NCBI GenBank assembly: GCA_019038625.1
Contig: JAHOYU010000105.1
Location: forward strand, 1-35,205
Reading direction: 5' to 3'
From: Candidatus Latescibacterota bacterium
Lineage (GTDB): Bacteria; Krumholzibacteriota; Krumholzibacteriia; Krumholzibacteriales; Krumholzibacteriaceae
DNA: 35,205 bases
Part shown: positions 1 to 6,736 of the stretch, piece by piece
How the letters are laid out: every line of letters starts with the position of its first letter
Numbering within the stretch: position 1 is the stretch's first letter
Translations under genes and position numbers: made by a program
The notes under the pieces: generated by a model
Told to the model about the DNA's origin: nothing
Databases searched by the model: none
The model's input: only the letters and a program-made list of their open reading frames with translations

Positions 1-342
1 GGGTAGCACAGTGCCCTCAGGTACTGCACAAATACGCACCGGCATGCGGCCCTTGTGTTCCTTCAAGATGTACTCCCAGCCCTTTCGGTTGAACACCGCC
101 TCCGTACCGAGGTGGGCCGTAACCATCTCGTCTGCTTCGTCGATATGGTCCTGGGTCAGTTGGTGAGCCAGGTAGGCCTTCAGAGAGTACTGCAAGCCGA
201 AGAACACCATCTCAGGGAACTGAGCGCCCTGTCGTGCCTCGAAGTACGAATAGATGTTGCTCGTACCAGGTGGGTACTGGTCGGCGTGCGAGAGCTTGTA
301 GCTATCCGTCAGTAGGATAGGGTTGCGATTGATGCCCAGCAT
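1..342 (-). CDS. nadV: Nicotinamide phosphoribosyltransferase (NAMPT), N-terminal part, cut by window edge
   Basis: The reverse complement reads an open frame from ATG at 342 to the window edge (114 residues visible), after an AGAAAGGA ribosome site. The N-terminus has the NAMPT signature NPILLTDSYKLSH, followed by QYPPGT, YSYFEAR, VFFGLQYSLKAYL and MPVRICAVPEGT, all in the order seen in bacterial NadV and human NAMPT. The family joins nicotinamide to PRPP to make nicotinamide mononucleotide in the cytosol. It starts one base after the end of the NMN adenylyltransferase gene, so the two steps from nicotinamide to NAD+ are encoded back to back. The catalytic C-terminal half is outside the window, so integrity is not proven. 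Confidence 0.93.
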   Translation of the reverse strand, partial: MLGINRNPILLTDSYKLSHADQYPPGTSNIYSYFEARQGAQFPEMVFFGLQYSLKAYLAHQLTQDHIDEADEMVTAHLGTEAVFNRKGWEYILKEHKGRMPVRICAVPEGTVLP

Positions 343-343
343 A

Positions 344-1276
344 TCAGATCCTTTCTAAGAGCATGTCAAACAAGGGTTTGTGTGCGTCTACTATGCGATC
401 ACGTGATGCAGCGGCTAGCGGGAACCATCCGACCAGAGGCAGGTCATCATTACCTTTTGGGTCACCAGAGAAACTGGTGCATTTATACAGGATTGTTTTA
501 TGCCCTACGTCGTTGGCTCCACGCGACCGCCAATCATCAACAGTCAACGATCCTACGTATCCTAAAGTGTGTGCTGTAAGACCGGTTTCTTCTTGTAGCT
601 CACGTGCTGCTGCTTCTTCTCCGTCTTTGTCTTTCAGGTCTATGAACCCACCAGGAAAACGCCAGAGGTGTTCGTCAGCCTTGCGGCCCAACAACACCTC
701 CGGTGCGGCGTTTCCGTGCTCTACGGGATCGAGTCCCAGCACCTGAAGAGGAGGACGTAGCACTGCAATGTCCACGGTGAAGAACACACGAGGTCTGAGG
801 TTCATGATGGCATGTATCACGCCACGTCTGAATGCGGGATCGTTCTCACTCGTCTGGGCTATCAGCTCACGGCGTGCTGTGCCGCTGTGATCGCTGCAGA
901 AGTCCAGTTCGCGTGTCTCAAACTTGCCGCTGTACGCACTGGCAAAGCTGTCTCGACCACCGTACAACACCGCACTGAATTCTGGGAACAAGGCGTTGAT
1001 GGTTTGGTCTACTGTTCGACTCCACACGTCGTTTTCGGCTGTGTCGTAAACAGCTACCACCACTGCATCAGGACACACGGCGTTGATCATTTGTGCACGA
1101 ACGCGATAGTCGAGAGCGTGTTCGGAGTCTGCGGGCGCTGCCCTACAACCAAGCATCACCAGCATGTGTCTGTGTTTCTGTGCTACGTGCCGCAACAGGT
1201 CAACGTGTCCTGGGTGTAGCTCATCTACTTGGAAGCGGCCGATCACTACACCAATGACCTTGGTCTCAGAGGTCAT
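344..1276 (-). CDS. nadM: Bifunctional NMN adenylyltransferase / Nudix hydrolase
   Basis: 310 residues. Residues 1-165 form a nucleotidyltransferase domain with the GRFQ start and an HPGH (HxGH) motif at 21-24. Residues 175-310 form a Nudix domain with GGF at 209-211 and the box RELQEETGL at 225-233. This two-domain order matches known NadM-Nudix proteins, including those of large phages. The first domain makes NAD+ from NMN and ATP. Nudix partners usually cleave ADP-ribose or NAD-related pyrophosphates; the substrate here is not readable. Start ATG follows AAAGGA and overlaps the upstream gene by 11 bases. Together with nadV it makes a complete nicotinamide-to-NAD+ route. Confidence 0.93.
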   Translation of the reverse strand: MTSETKVIGVVIGRFQVDELHPGHVDLLRHVAQKHRHMLVMLGCRAAPADSEHALDYRVRAQMINAVCPDAVVVAVYDTAENDVWSRTVDQTINALFPEFSAVLYGGRDSFASAYSGKFETRELDFCSDHSGTARRELIAQTSENDPAFRRGVIHAIMNLRPRVFFTVDIAVLRPPLQVLGLDPVEHGNAAPEVLLGRKADEHLWRFPGGFIDLKDKDGEEAAARELQEETGLTAHTLGYVGSLTVDDWRSRGANDVGHKTILYKCTSFSGDPKGNDDLPLVGWFPLAAASRDRIVDAHKPLFDMLLERI

Positions 1277-1577
1277 GAACTTTCAGTCCTTTCGTAGGCT
1301 CTACAGATTCGCATTGCCAGATAGGGAGAAGGAATACTACCTCACCTATGCGATACCGGTACCGAGTGTCGGGTGGGAGATCTTCTCGTGCTATGACGGC
1401 ACTGCCCTTGTCCTTGAAGAAATGAGCTTGTGCTAGTTCGTCACGCCAGTCGGGCACCGAGAGATCGAACTTATCCTTGCGCAGACCAGCGTAGTACTCC
1501 CGAAAATTTGGGGCACCACTTGGGCTTACAAATATTACATACTCAGTGTGACTGGCTTTTGATACGTGCAGTGTCAT
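1266..1577 (-). CDS. Hypothetical protein, 103 aa
   Basis: Not recognised. It is a soluble, mixed-charge protein without obvious membrane segments or metal motifs. Its last codons overlap the start of the nadM-Nudix gene by 11 bases, so it is co-transcribed with the NAD+ cassette and probably translationally coupled to it. The ATG has only a weak AGAGAT site upstream. The overlaps on both sides support it as a real gene. No link to NAD metabolism can be shown from the sequence. Confidence 0.7.
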   Translation of the reverse strand: MTLHVSKASHTEYVIFVSPSGAPNFREYYAGLRKDKFDLSVPDWRDELAQAHFFKDKGSAVIAREDLPPDTRYRYRIGEVVFLLPIWQCESVEPTKGLKVHDL

Positions 1578-1580
1578 GGG

Positions 1581-1742
1581 TTATCTCTTGCTGTCGAGTG
1601 TGTCGATCAAAGCTCCTGCAACAACCTCAACTACTTGGTCCAATGGGATGAATTCCATGTGATGCTTCTGCCGCCTGGTCACTTTAATCCAGGCTTTGAG
1701 TTTGTTAACCGCGTGTGCGCGTTCGTCCGGAGTCATGATCAT
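1581..1742 (-). CDS. Small hypothetical protein, 53 aa
   Basis: Reads MIMTPDERAHAVNKLKAWIK and onward, a charged, mostly helical-looking peptide ending DTLDSKR. The start at 1742 is favoured over the in-frame ATG at 1736 because its ATGA overlaps the stop of the preceding gene, a pattern repeated all over this arm. A purine-rich GGAAAA tract precedes it. Function unknown. Confidence 0.55.
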   Translation of the reverse strand: MIMTPDERAHAVNKLKAWIKVTRRQKHHMEFIPLDQVVEVVAGALIDTLDSKR

Positions 1743-1885
1743 TTTTTCCACTTGAAGGGTTTACCTTTGCATAGGGGGCAGTACCACTTACCGGTAGCGC
1801 CACAGCGATACACCAAGTAGTGTATGATTCCCTTGCCGATCCAGTACGACACCACGAAACAGATCAAAACAATTGTTGTCCACAT
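1739..1885 (-). CDS. Small membrane protein with zinc-ribbon-like tail, 48 aa
   Basis: Starts MWTTIVLICFVVSYWIGKG, a single membrane segment at about residues 3-18. The tail is short and basic with Cys residues (RCGATGKWYCPLCKGKPFKW). The CPLC pair together with the earlier Cys could bind metal, but this is weak. The stop overlaps the next start as ATGA. Function unknown. Confidence 0.5.
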   Translation of the reverse strand: MWTTIVLICFVVSYWIGKGIIHYLVYRCGATGKWYCPLCKGKPFKWKK

Positions 1886-1886
1886 A

Positions 1887-1979
1887 TCAAAACAGTCTTA
1901 ACAGGATTAGAATGATACCGAGAGTCACAGAAACTCCCACTATCACCCCATTCGCGAACTGTTTATTCTCGGCAGTCAT
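1887..1979 (-). CDS. Tiny single-span membrane peptide, 30 aa
   Basis: Thirty residues with a strong AGGAAAGG ribosome site six bases before the ATG. Residues 10-28 are continuously hydrophobic (GVIVGVSVTLGIILILL). It sits at the head of the group leading into the NAD+ genes, just after a 217-base non-coding interval. No family recognised. Confidence 0.5.
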   Translation of the reverse strand: MTAENKQFANGVIVGVSVTLGIILILLRLF

Positions 1980-2196
1980 AAGATACCTTTCCTGTTCTCC
2001 CGCTCTCCCGGGGTTTCTCCCACTCACTCCAACGCGCTCCCGCCCGTACTCCAGTCGTTACTCCTGCGGAATTAGAGTGCTGAGCACTTGACTGTTCACG
2101 GTCTCGGTCAGTCTCCCACTTCTCCCGGGGTCTTGGACACCTCGTCTGGAAGCAGAAGTAGCGTTGAAAGAGTTAGGTTAGTACATGAATACTAGC
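1980..2196 (-). other. Non-coding interval with repeated GGGAGA element
   Basis: No open frame with a credible start is present on either strand. Read on the minus strand it holds two copies of ACCCCGGGAGA followed by a second GGGAGA (1994-2014 and 2111-2131), further GGGAG runs, and an exact palindrome AGTGCT-C-AGCACT at 2076-2088. It is the only gap of this size in the first 7 kb. It could carry a promoter, operator or structured leader for the downstream NAD+ group. No clear -10/-35 pair was found. Confidence 0.4.
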
Positions 2197-2340
2197 TCAC
2201 AATAGTGTGTTGATGAGATCCAGAACAAACCACAACGACAGTACGACAATTGCTATCTCTAGCGCTAGCGTGAGCCAGCCACTTAGCTGATAGCGTATGC
2301 GAATACGTTCCTCAAGGGATTGCAACCAAGGCGCTCTCAT
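2197..2340 (-). CDS. Small membrane protein, 47 aa
   Basis: Charged N-terminus (EERIRIR) followed by one long hydrophobic stretch at about residues 21-45, ending DLINTLL. The ATG overlaps the stop of the upstream gene as TGATG, which fixes the start and supports translation. The orientation predicted from the basic N-terminal segment is N-in. Function unknown. Confidence 0.5.
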   Translation of the reverse strand: MRAPWLQSLEERIRIRYQLSGWLTLALEIAIVVLSLWFVLDLINTLL

Positions 2341-2558
2341 CATCGTTTGAAACTAGCAACTAGAACAGTGGGATGGATAGCCATTGCGCCTACCCCTAAG
2401 GACTCTTTCGCCTGTTGACACAGAGGCGTGGTCATGGGAAGGACGATGTGCGGCGCACCAGCAAATGCTCCGTCCATTTCGGCGGCTGTTTCTGACTCGT
2501 ATGGCCCAAAAAGTTCTGTGATGCCTTCAGTCAAGCTGCCCATGATCAATACGAACAT
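2340..2558 (-). CDS. Hypothetical small soluble protein, 72 aa
   Basis: Starts MFVLIMGSL after a good GGAGGAAAA site. The composition is that of a small soluble alpha/beta protein: a beta-like start, a central acidic stretch (ESETAAEMDGAF) and a C-terminal beta-like VLVASF. Its stop is shared with the next start (TGATG). Similar small proteins of unknown role are common in phages, but no named family was recognised. Confidence 0.6.
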   Translation of the reverse strand: MFVLIMGSLTEGITELFGPYESETAAEMDGAFAGAPHIVLPMTTPLCQQAKESLGVGAMAIHPTVLVASFKR

Positions 2559-2576
2559 GTATTTTCCTCCGGAGGG

Positions 2577-2888
2577 TTAGCCTGATCGCCGCAGACTAGC
2601 AGCAGCAGGCAGTTTACGCCAAATGTTCTGGTGTCGATGCTCAAACGCCCGAACAGCTCGGTACTTCGCTTCCTTCTGACTGGGACTCACGCCGGTAGCG
2701 ATCACTCGCCCGTGGCGCAGTTGCACGGTCCACTTCCACGTGTACACATCGGGCAGGACGGTTCGAAGACCTACTACAACGAGACGATACAGCGGTCTGC
2801 TGCCCAGACAGGTGGAGATGCCGTAAAGCGTGGCCGTTTGCTGTCGTGGGTAGCCGGTCAGTTTCCAGTGTGTTGGTGTGATCTTCAT
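2577..2888 (-). CDS. Hypothetical basic protein, 103 aa, paralogue of the 3753-3809 peptide
   Basis: The ATG at 2888 is chosen because it overlaps the stop of the membrane-protein gene as ATGA; a longer in-frame extension exists but lacks support. The N-terminus MKITPTHWKLTGYPRQQ is repeated almost exactly in an 18-residue open frame at 3753-3809. The rest is basic with a VYTWKWTVQLRHG segment and ATGVSPSQKEAKYRAVRAFE, as in small phage proteins with a beta-strand pair followed by a helix. An LYGISTC segment resembles LWGISTC in the protein at 6333-6734. Function unknown. Confidence 0.6.
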   Translation of the reverse strand: MKITPTHWKLTGYPRQQTATLYGISTCLGSRPLYRLVVVGLRTVLPDVYTWKWTVQLRHGRVIATGVSPSQKEAKYRAVRAFEHRHQNIWRKLPAAASLRRSG

Positions 2889-3154
2889 CCTGTGTCGTCC
2901 TTTCTGAGAATCTGTACCGTAATCTTGTGAATACTCCACATAATTCCGAACAACAGTCCGAAACCTACCGAGATAGGCCACAGGAAAGCGAGTAGGAGGA
3001 TCAGAATCATAGATAAAAGTACAAATTCGTCCACGTCAGTGCCGTTGTGCACTTTGTAATAGTGAGCTGAGTTAGCTATTAGTCCTACCACAGCCAACCC
3101 TACTGCCACTAGCAGATACCATGTTATTGGGGCCCATTCAGCTATTGCTACCAT
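2885..3154 (-). CDS. Multi-span membrane protein, 89 aa
   Basis: Two to three hydrophobic segments (about residues 10-27, 44-62 and 63-80) separated by a polar loop HYYKVHNGTDVDEF. The ribosome site is a strong AGGAGG. The stop overlaps the downstream start as ATGA. It belongs to the run of small membrane proteins in this arm. A holin or host-membrane modulator role is possible, but no lysis gene is nearby to support it. Confidence 0.6.
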   Translation of the reverse strand: MVAIAEWAPITWYLLVAVGLAVVGLIANSAHYYKVHNGTDVDEFVLLSMILILLLAFLWPISVGFGLLFGIMWSIHKITVQILRKDDTG

Positions 3155-3201
3155 ACCTGCCTCCTGTGTGGTGTATAAGACTGCGTAGATCTACTGCAAA
3201 A

Positions 3202-3275
3202 TCAGCCCAGAGGGATTTGAACCCTGCGTCTCGAGTGCCACAGACTCGTGTGTTAACCAGCTACACTATAGGCTG
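3202..3275 (-). tRNA. tRNA-His (GTG)
   Basis: A cloverleaf can be drawn fully: acceptor CAGCCTA/TGGGCTG, D-stem GTGT/ACAC, anticodon stem CGAGT/ACTCG with loop CTGTGGC (anticodon GTG), and T-arm with TTCAAAT. The base before the 5' end (T) can pair with the discriminator A, giving the eight-base-pair acceptor expected of tRNA-His, although as U:A rather than G:C. One C-C mismatch closes the T-stem. CCA is not encoded. Confidence 0.85.
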
Positions 3276-3283
3276 AACATTAC

Positions 3284-3520
3284 TTAATCCTCGTGCATCT
3301 CCTCGTACCAGCGGCTTTCAGCACTGACGGGGATATGAAACACCAGTCTGGTGCCGTCCGGCACTCCCTCGCCTTTGGACATGACAACGTACCCGCCAAC
3401 TTTGGCAGTTACATGTATCTCTTGACGCACCTCCTCATCATCCAAGAGATCACGTCCGCCGTTCAGTTTCTCGCGGATGAGGATAATCAGCATGTCGTCT
3501 CTGCTTAATACCTCCATCAT
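3284..3520 (-). CDS. Hypothetical protein, 78 aa
   Basis: Starts within the stop of the upstream gene (GAATGATGG), so it is coupled to it. The protein is acidic, with a predicted helix at the N-terminus (RDDMLIILIREKLNGG) and a beta-rich C-terminal half (GGYVVMSKGEGVPDGTRLVFHIPV). It lies directly upstream of tRNA-His, eight bases away, and is presumably co-transcribed with it. No family recognised. Confidence 0.6.
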   Translation of the reverse strand: MMEVLSRDDMLIILIREKLNGGRDLLDDEEVRQEIHVTAKVGGYVVMSKGEGVPDGTRLVFHIPVSAESRWYEEMHED

Positions 3521-3756
3521 TCACGCCATCCAGGGACTAACAGCGCTTCATATTGTGTGGTGACAAGGTAACAGCCCTCGTGTATACCAGGGGCGAGGTC
3601 TTTGACGACCTGACCTCCCACCGCTGAACAGGCTTCTTCACGATCACGCTCGAACGTCACACGCGTGACAGCGTAACAACAGACCATCACTACAATCAAG
3701 ATTATCGTCCCGAAGAACGCTACTTGACCTACAAGCTCTGCTCGGTCCAATGTCAT
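3517..3756 (-). CDS. Single-span membrane protein with exported Cys-containing domain, 79 aa
   Basis: An N-terminal hydrophobic segment at about residues 10-30 (VAFFGTIILIVVMVCCYAV) is followed by about 45 polar residues holding two Cys (EEACSAVGG, HEGCYLVTTQYE). That layout is typical of phage membrane-anchored proteins with a small periplasmic domain. The ATG overlaps the stop of an 18-residue peptide gene as ATGA. Function unknown. Confidence 0.6.
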   Translation of the reverse strand: MTLDRAELVGQVAFFGTIILIVVMVCCYAVTRVTFERDREEACSAVGGQVVKDLAPGIHEGCYLVTTQYEALLVPGWRE

Positions 3757-3809
3757 TGTGTTGTCCTTGGGTAGCTGGTTAGCTTCCAGTGTGTTGGTGT
3801 GATCTTCAT
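3753..3809 (-). CDS. 18-residue peptide gene, truncated copy of the 2577-2888 N-terminus
   Basis: Reads MKITPTHWKLTSYPRTTQ and stops. It has an excellent AAGGAG site seven bases upstream, and its TGA overlaps the ATG of the next gene. The first 26 bases are identical to the start of the gene at 2888, and the similarity fades after about 45 bases. It is either a translated leader that couples ribosomes into the next gene or a remnant of a duplication. Confidence 0.45.
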   Translation of the reverse strand: MKITPTHWKLTSYPRTTQ

Positions 3810-3846
3810 CAACTATCTCCTTACCTCATAGCGTGGATTTGATGTG

Positions 3847-4020
3847 TTACTTGCTTGAACCGTACAGTATGCCGTTGACCCAAAGGGCTGCAAGCCAAGT
3901 TCCGAGCGTTAGCTCGATGTTCAGACTGAACAGAGCGTTGATTGCCCAGATGGTGAACATCGGAGTGAAAATGATCGCCACGATTACCACCACAACGAGT
4001 GCTAGGATTGAGTCAGTCAT
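3847..4020 (-). CDS. Two-span membrane protein, 57 aa
   Basis: ATG at 4020 overlaps the last base of the upstream stop (TAATG). The first hydrophobic stretch spans about residues 4-20 (SILALVVVVIVAIIFTP) and continues into a second amphipathic one near 38-54. It ends GSSK. It belongs to the small-membrane-protein run; no family recognised. Confidence 0.5.
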   Translation of the reverse strand: MTDSILALVVVVIVAIIFTPMFTIWAINALFSLNIELTLGTWLAALWVNGILYGSSK

Positions 4021-4220
4021 TATCGCCTAGTCTTTCCTGTTGGGTTGCTGGCCCAGAGCTCAACCAGGCGGGCTTTACGTGCGCTGATATTGGCAGGCAA
4101 TGTGCCTAACAACACATCCACTAAACCAGCACACCCACTAGGGCTTGTCTCTAGGCCGTTTGCGTTTTTCTCAAATGGTCTGCCTAACTTCTTGAGCCAG
4201 TGCAACTTACGTCTTCCCAC
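4020..4220 (-). CDS. Hypothetical basic protein, 66 aa (GTG start)
   Basis: GTG at 4220 is preceded by GGAGG at a proper distance, inside the end of the upstream gene (14-base overlap). The protein is strongly basic at the N-terminus (MGRRKLHWLKKLGRPFEKN) and again near the C-terminus (ARKARLVELW, GKTRR). It could bind nucleic acid, but nothing specific is seen. Confidence 0.5.
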   Translation of the reverse strand: MGRRKLHWLKKLGRPFEKNANGLETSPSGCAGLVDVLLGTLPANISARKARLVELWASNPTGKTRR

Positions 4221-4584
4221 TTGCAGCCTCCTTTGCCATTCGCCTACAGAAAGCAGCGCGGGCTATCGCGCCGTCTTTGTTGAGATTCCACCAATACACC
4301 GAGGTACCAAAAGCACCTACCATCTTGTCTCCATCCCGATGTCGTCGGTGATTTGCTTCCAATCTTGTACGTACAGTGTGTTGCAGCTCTGTATCCCACA
4401 GGCCTACATCACAAACTGCGTCACACAACCCATAACACTCATACGTGGAGATAGAAGCACCCAAGGGCAATGTTATACAGAGGTTAGGACAACAGGCGGA
4501 CATTTTTGCGTTGTCCCATTTGTTAGCAAGCCACTGCCACCAGGCGGATTCAGTTAACGGCATGGCTGGGTCAATCTGGATCAT
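4207..4584 (-). CDS. Hypothetical Cys/Trp-rich protein, 125 aa
   Basis: The start at 4584 (MIQIDPAMPL) after a GGGGG run gives a 14-base overlap with the upstream gene; a longer frame back to 4641 is less likely. There are many Cys (ACCPNLC, YECYGLCDAVC) and Trp residues (SAWWQWLANKW). The Cys pattern could bind metal but does not match a family I know. The C-terminal half is basic and helical. Confidence 0.5.
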   Translation of the reverse strand: MIQIDPAMPLTESAWWQWLANKWDNAKMSACCPNLCITLPLGASISTYECYGLCDAVCDVGLWDTELQHTVRTRLEANHRRHRDGDKMVGAFGTSVYWWNLNKDGAIARAAFCRRMAKEAASGKT

Positions 4585-4822
4585 CCAATACCCCCATATC
4601 TTGTAGAATTGGTAACCTCGGGTCACCTGGGTGTAAACCACTGTATCCTACTTTTACATGAAATTGACCGCATGCACTACAACACATTTTTCCGTCGACG
4701 AGCGCTGGTAAGCAGCACGGATTGCATTCGAGCGGTGGGTTCCAGTTGATGCCCTGCAAATCTTTAGGCGTGAACATGGATGTAACCAGCTTCAACGTTT
4801 GATCCTGCTCGTCTTTGGTCAC
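4571..4822 (-). CDS. Zinc-ribbon-like small protein, 83 aa (GTG start)
   Basis: GTG at 4822 follows the upstream stop by three bases. The middle has two Cys clusters, ECNPCCLPA and MCCSACGQ, about 16 residues apart, as in a zinc ribbon. The N-terminus is a charged helix (TKDEQDQTLKLV). The ribosome site is weak, so reinitiation from the preceding gene is likely. Function unknown. Confidence 0.55.
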   Translation of the reverse strand: MTKDEQDQTLKLVTSMFTPKDLQGINWNPPLECNPCCLPALVDGKMCCSACGQFHVKVGYSGLHPGDPRLPILQDMGVLDDPD

Positions 4823-4825
4823 GCG

Positions 4826-5239
4826 TTACCGCCGGAGTATGTACTGCAATTTGTTCAGCGCCCAATACTCAGGTGCCATCCCGGCTTTGAATGCTTCGAC
4901 CGTTTCAAGGACACCTAGAATGCCAAAGAATACCACGAGGATGGCTGTGACGCTCAGCACTACGGTTCGACAGTCCTGCTTGGTCCAGTCGTTGTAACCA
5001 CCACCAGACTCCTTGTCGAAATTCGCGGCCCAGATGCTGTAAATCATCTTCTGAAGGGGATAGAGCGCCAAGAGCATCACCAGTATGGCAACGGCGTCAA
5101 TCCATTCCAAGTACGCGCGAGCGACCAGTACTTCCCAGATGTGTGACGCTGCCACTCCGAGCTTGGCAGCCATCGCATCCAGACGCAGTAGTACTTCATC
5201 TTGCAATGGGGCCGGAACAACCCCTAGTGGATCTTGCAT
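4826..5239 (-). CDS. Two-span membrane protein, 137 aa
   Basis: A GGAG site precedes ATG 5239. A soluble helical N-terminus of about 45 residues (LQDEVLLRLDAMAAKLG) precedes hydrophobic segments at about 47-62 and 93-110, with a polar loop carrying DKESGGGYNDWTKQD. It ends APEYWALNKLQYILRR, a PEYWAL-type tail that I associate with small phage membrane proteins. A holin-like role is possible but unsupported by neighbours. Confidence 0.6.
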   Translation of the reverse strand: MQDPLGVVPAPLQDEVLLRLDAMAAKLGVAASHIWEVLVARAYLEWIDAVAILVMLLALYPLQKMIYSIWAANFDKESGGGYNDWTKQDCRTVVLSVTAILVVFFGILGVLETVEAFKAGMAPEYWALNKLQYILRR

Positions 5240-5267
5240 GGTTCATGTCTCCAATACTACGTTGGTG

Positions 5268-5702
5268 TTACAGTAGAGCTTCAATGCCCGATCGGGCAAC
5301 TTCTTCGAACGTTCTCGCTGGTAGTTCGATCACATCTCCTTCGGCCAAAGCTATAGCAGACTTCAGCCGCTCAAGGCCGGCAATGGCCATTTCAATCCCT
5401 TGAACCGTCATCTCTGGTTTCGGCTGGTTGGGCTGATGGTAGCGAACTGCGAAGTTGGTAGGGCTGTTCGGCACGTCGGTGCGGATCTTACGAATCGTGT
5501 CGGCAACCTTGCTGTATTCGTCTTTGTCCATCAGACGTTCAGCTTGAGCGAGGCCGCTCTTTGCGACCTTAATCGCTGCTTTTGCTACGTCCTTGTGTTT
5601 CTTGGTCAAGGCTGCCTGAGCTTTAGGCAATTCAGCCTTGAATTCTTTGAGCTTGGTGTTGATCTGTTTCAACATCAAGGTTTTGTTGGCTTTGACTCCC
5701 AT
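5268..5702 (-). CDS. Hypothetical helical protein, 144 aa
   Basis: AAGGAA precedes the ATG. Residues 1-65 are Lys/Ala-rich and probably coiled coil (LKQINTKLKEFKAELPKAQ). The C-terminal part (QPKPEMTVQGIEMAIAGLERLKSAIALAEGDVIEL) resembles the tail of a widespread class of uncharacterised phage proteins, in which a leucine-rich helix precedes a short acidic end. No enzymatic motif seen. Confidence 0.65.
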   Translation of the reverse strand: MGVKANKTLMLKQINTKLKEFKAELPKAQAALTKKHKDVAKAAIKVAKSGLAQAERLMDKDEYSKVADTIRKIRTDVPNSPTNFAVRYHQPNQPKPEMTVQGIEMAIAGLERLKSAIALAEGDVIELPARTFEEVARSGIEALL

Positions 5703-5730
5703 GTTCGTTTCCTTCGCTGCTCCGTTGGGG

Positions 5731-5970
5731 TTATGGTCGAATCACTACAAGGACCGGGCCGAATTCCGTTTCCGCATAGACTTCTTGCGGTAGTTGATAG
5801 GTGGTCCGCTCAATACACAGCTCCATCTGTGCCCACACCGTATCCACTGTACCGGTGGTTGTGTTGTGGATCACGATCTCTCTGGACACGTCCGTACATT
5901 CAGGTTGTGGTCCTACGGCGTCAGCACATGCACAAAACACCAAGACCAAGGTACATAGTAGTTTCTTCAC
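5731..5970 (-). CDS. Exported protein with lipoprotein-like signal, 79 aa (GTG start)
   Basis: GTG at 5970 follows AGGAGG. The N-terminus MKKLLCTLVLVFCACADAVG is a Lys-Lys hydrophobic signal with Cys at its end. The lipobox is imperfect, so lipidation is uncertain but export is likely. The mature part (about 60 residues) holds two Cys and beta-like strands (RTTYQLPQEVYAETEFGPVLVVI). It overlaps nothing and lies 12 bases after the gene at 5983. Spanin function was considered, but Rz/Rz1 features are absent. Confidence 0.55.
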   Translation of the reverse strand: MKKLLCTLVLVFCACADAVGPQPECTDVSREIVIHNTTTGTVDTVWAQMELCIERTTYQLPQEVYAETEFGPVLVVIRP

Positions 5971-5982
5971 GGCCTGATCCTC

Positions 5983-6351
5983 CTATTTGAGTTCGCAAGT
6001 CCCCAGCACTTGCATGTCCTTGAGGTAACGATCTCGAGTTTCCAACAACACCTTCTCCCACTTCTCTGCCTTACCAACCTTGAGACGCAGATCACGCCCG
6101 TATGTTGGGCCGGGGAAACCATACCAATGCACTACCGTGTTGGATGCCAGCTCCATTACACGTTGAGCGTGCCGGACTGTCCATACACACTCAGTCTCAG
6201 ACACAACCTGCCCAAGCTCCACCGTTAGCAACGCAGGCACCGCAGCTCCCACTGAGATATTAGTGTTCACTGTGGTGGGAGGACTAATCATCAGAGCAAT
6301 ACCCAATACAGCAACGGTGGCACAGATGATAATCATCGTGACTTTGAACAT
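5983..6351 (-). CDS. Membrane-anchored protein with exported domain, 122 aa
   Basis: A hydrophobic N-terminus (residues 4-23, VTMIIICATVAVLGIALMI) is followed by about 95 polar residues containing ETECVWTVRHAQRVMELASN, GFPGPTYGRDLRL and a C-terminal GTCELK; the two Cys could form a disulfide. The start lies inside the upstream gene (19-base overlap) after GGAGAC. Phage membrane proteins of this layout are common, and the role is unknown. Confidence 0.6.
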   Translation of the reverse strand: MFKVTMIIICATVAVLGIALMISPPTTVNTNISVGAAVPALLTVELGQVVSETECVWTVRHAQRVMELASNTVVHWYGFPGPTYGRDLRLKVGKAEKWEKVLLETRDRYLKDMQVLGTCELK

Positions 6352-6734
6352 GGTCGTTTGTCTCCCTGTGTGTCCATTGCGAGGTTAGCGCAGACATGAC
6401 TGCGTTTTTTGATACCGTCCAGATCGTGCTTCCACCAGAATCTAGTGAACTCAGCGCCTGGTTGTTGTGTCCACTGTCGTATCGTCGGAGGACAATACTT
6501 CAGCATGTCCCTTTCCATCCGCCTGGCTTGCCGCTTGCCGATTTGGCCGTGACCACGCAACACAACGAGGCAAACACACAGACCCTTCACGATACTGTGT
6601 CGAGGGATAGCACCAGGTCGGGTTAGTTTTTTGGTGTTGATACCCCAAGATTCCATGCAGGTAGAGATACCCCAGAGGTAGGACAGATACGCCCACCACT
6701 CAGTGTCTGGGGCCTTAGGCCTGGGCATTTTCAT
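6333..6734 (-). CDS. Hypothetical basic protein, 133 aa
   Basis: It begins two bases after the upstream stop without a clear ribosome site, so it is probably read by coupling. It is rich in Arg, Lys, Trp and Cys (GKRQARRMERDM, WWKHDLDGIKKRSHVC). A YLWGISTCMES segment resembles TLYGISTCLGS in the protein at 2577-2888, hinting at distant paralogy. No known domain recognised. Confidence 0.5.
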   Translation of the reverse strand: MKMPRPKAPDTEWWAYLSYLWGISTCMESWGINTKKLTRPGAIPRHSIVKGLCVCLVVLRGHGQIGKRQARRMERDMLKYCPPTIRQWTQQPGAEFTRFWWKHDLDGIKKRSHVCANLAMDTQGDKRPCSKSR

Positions 6735-6736
6735 GA

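Noticed and set aside
4045-4557. A 170-codon open frame on the plus strand across the minus-strand genes at 4.0-4.6 kb
   Set aside because: It has no ribosome site and runs antisense to several coupled minus-strand genes with good starts.
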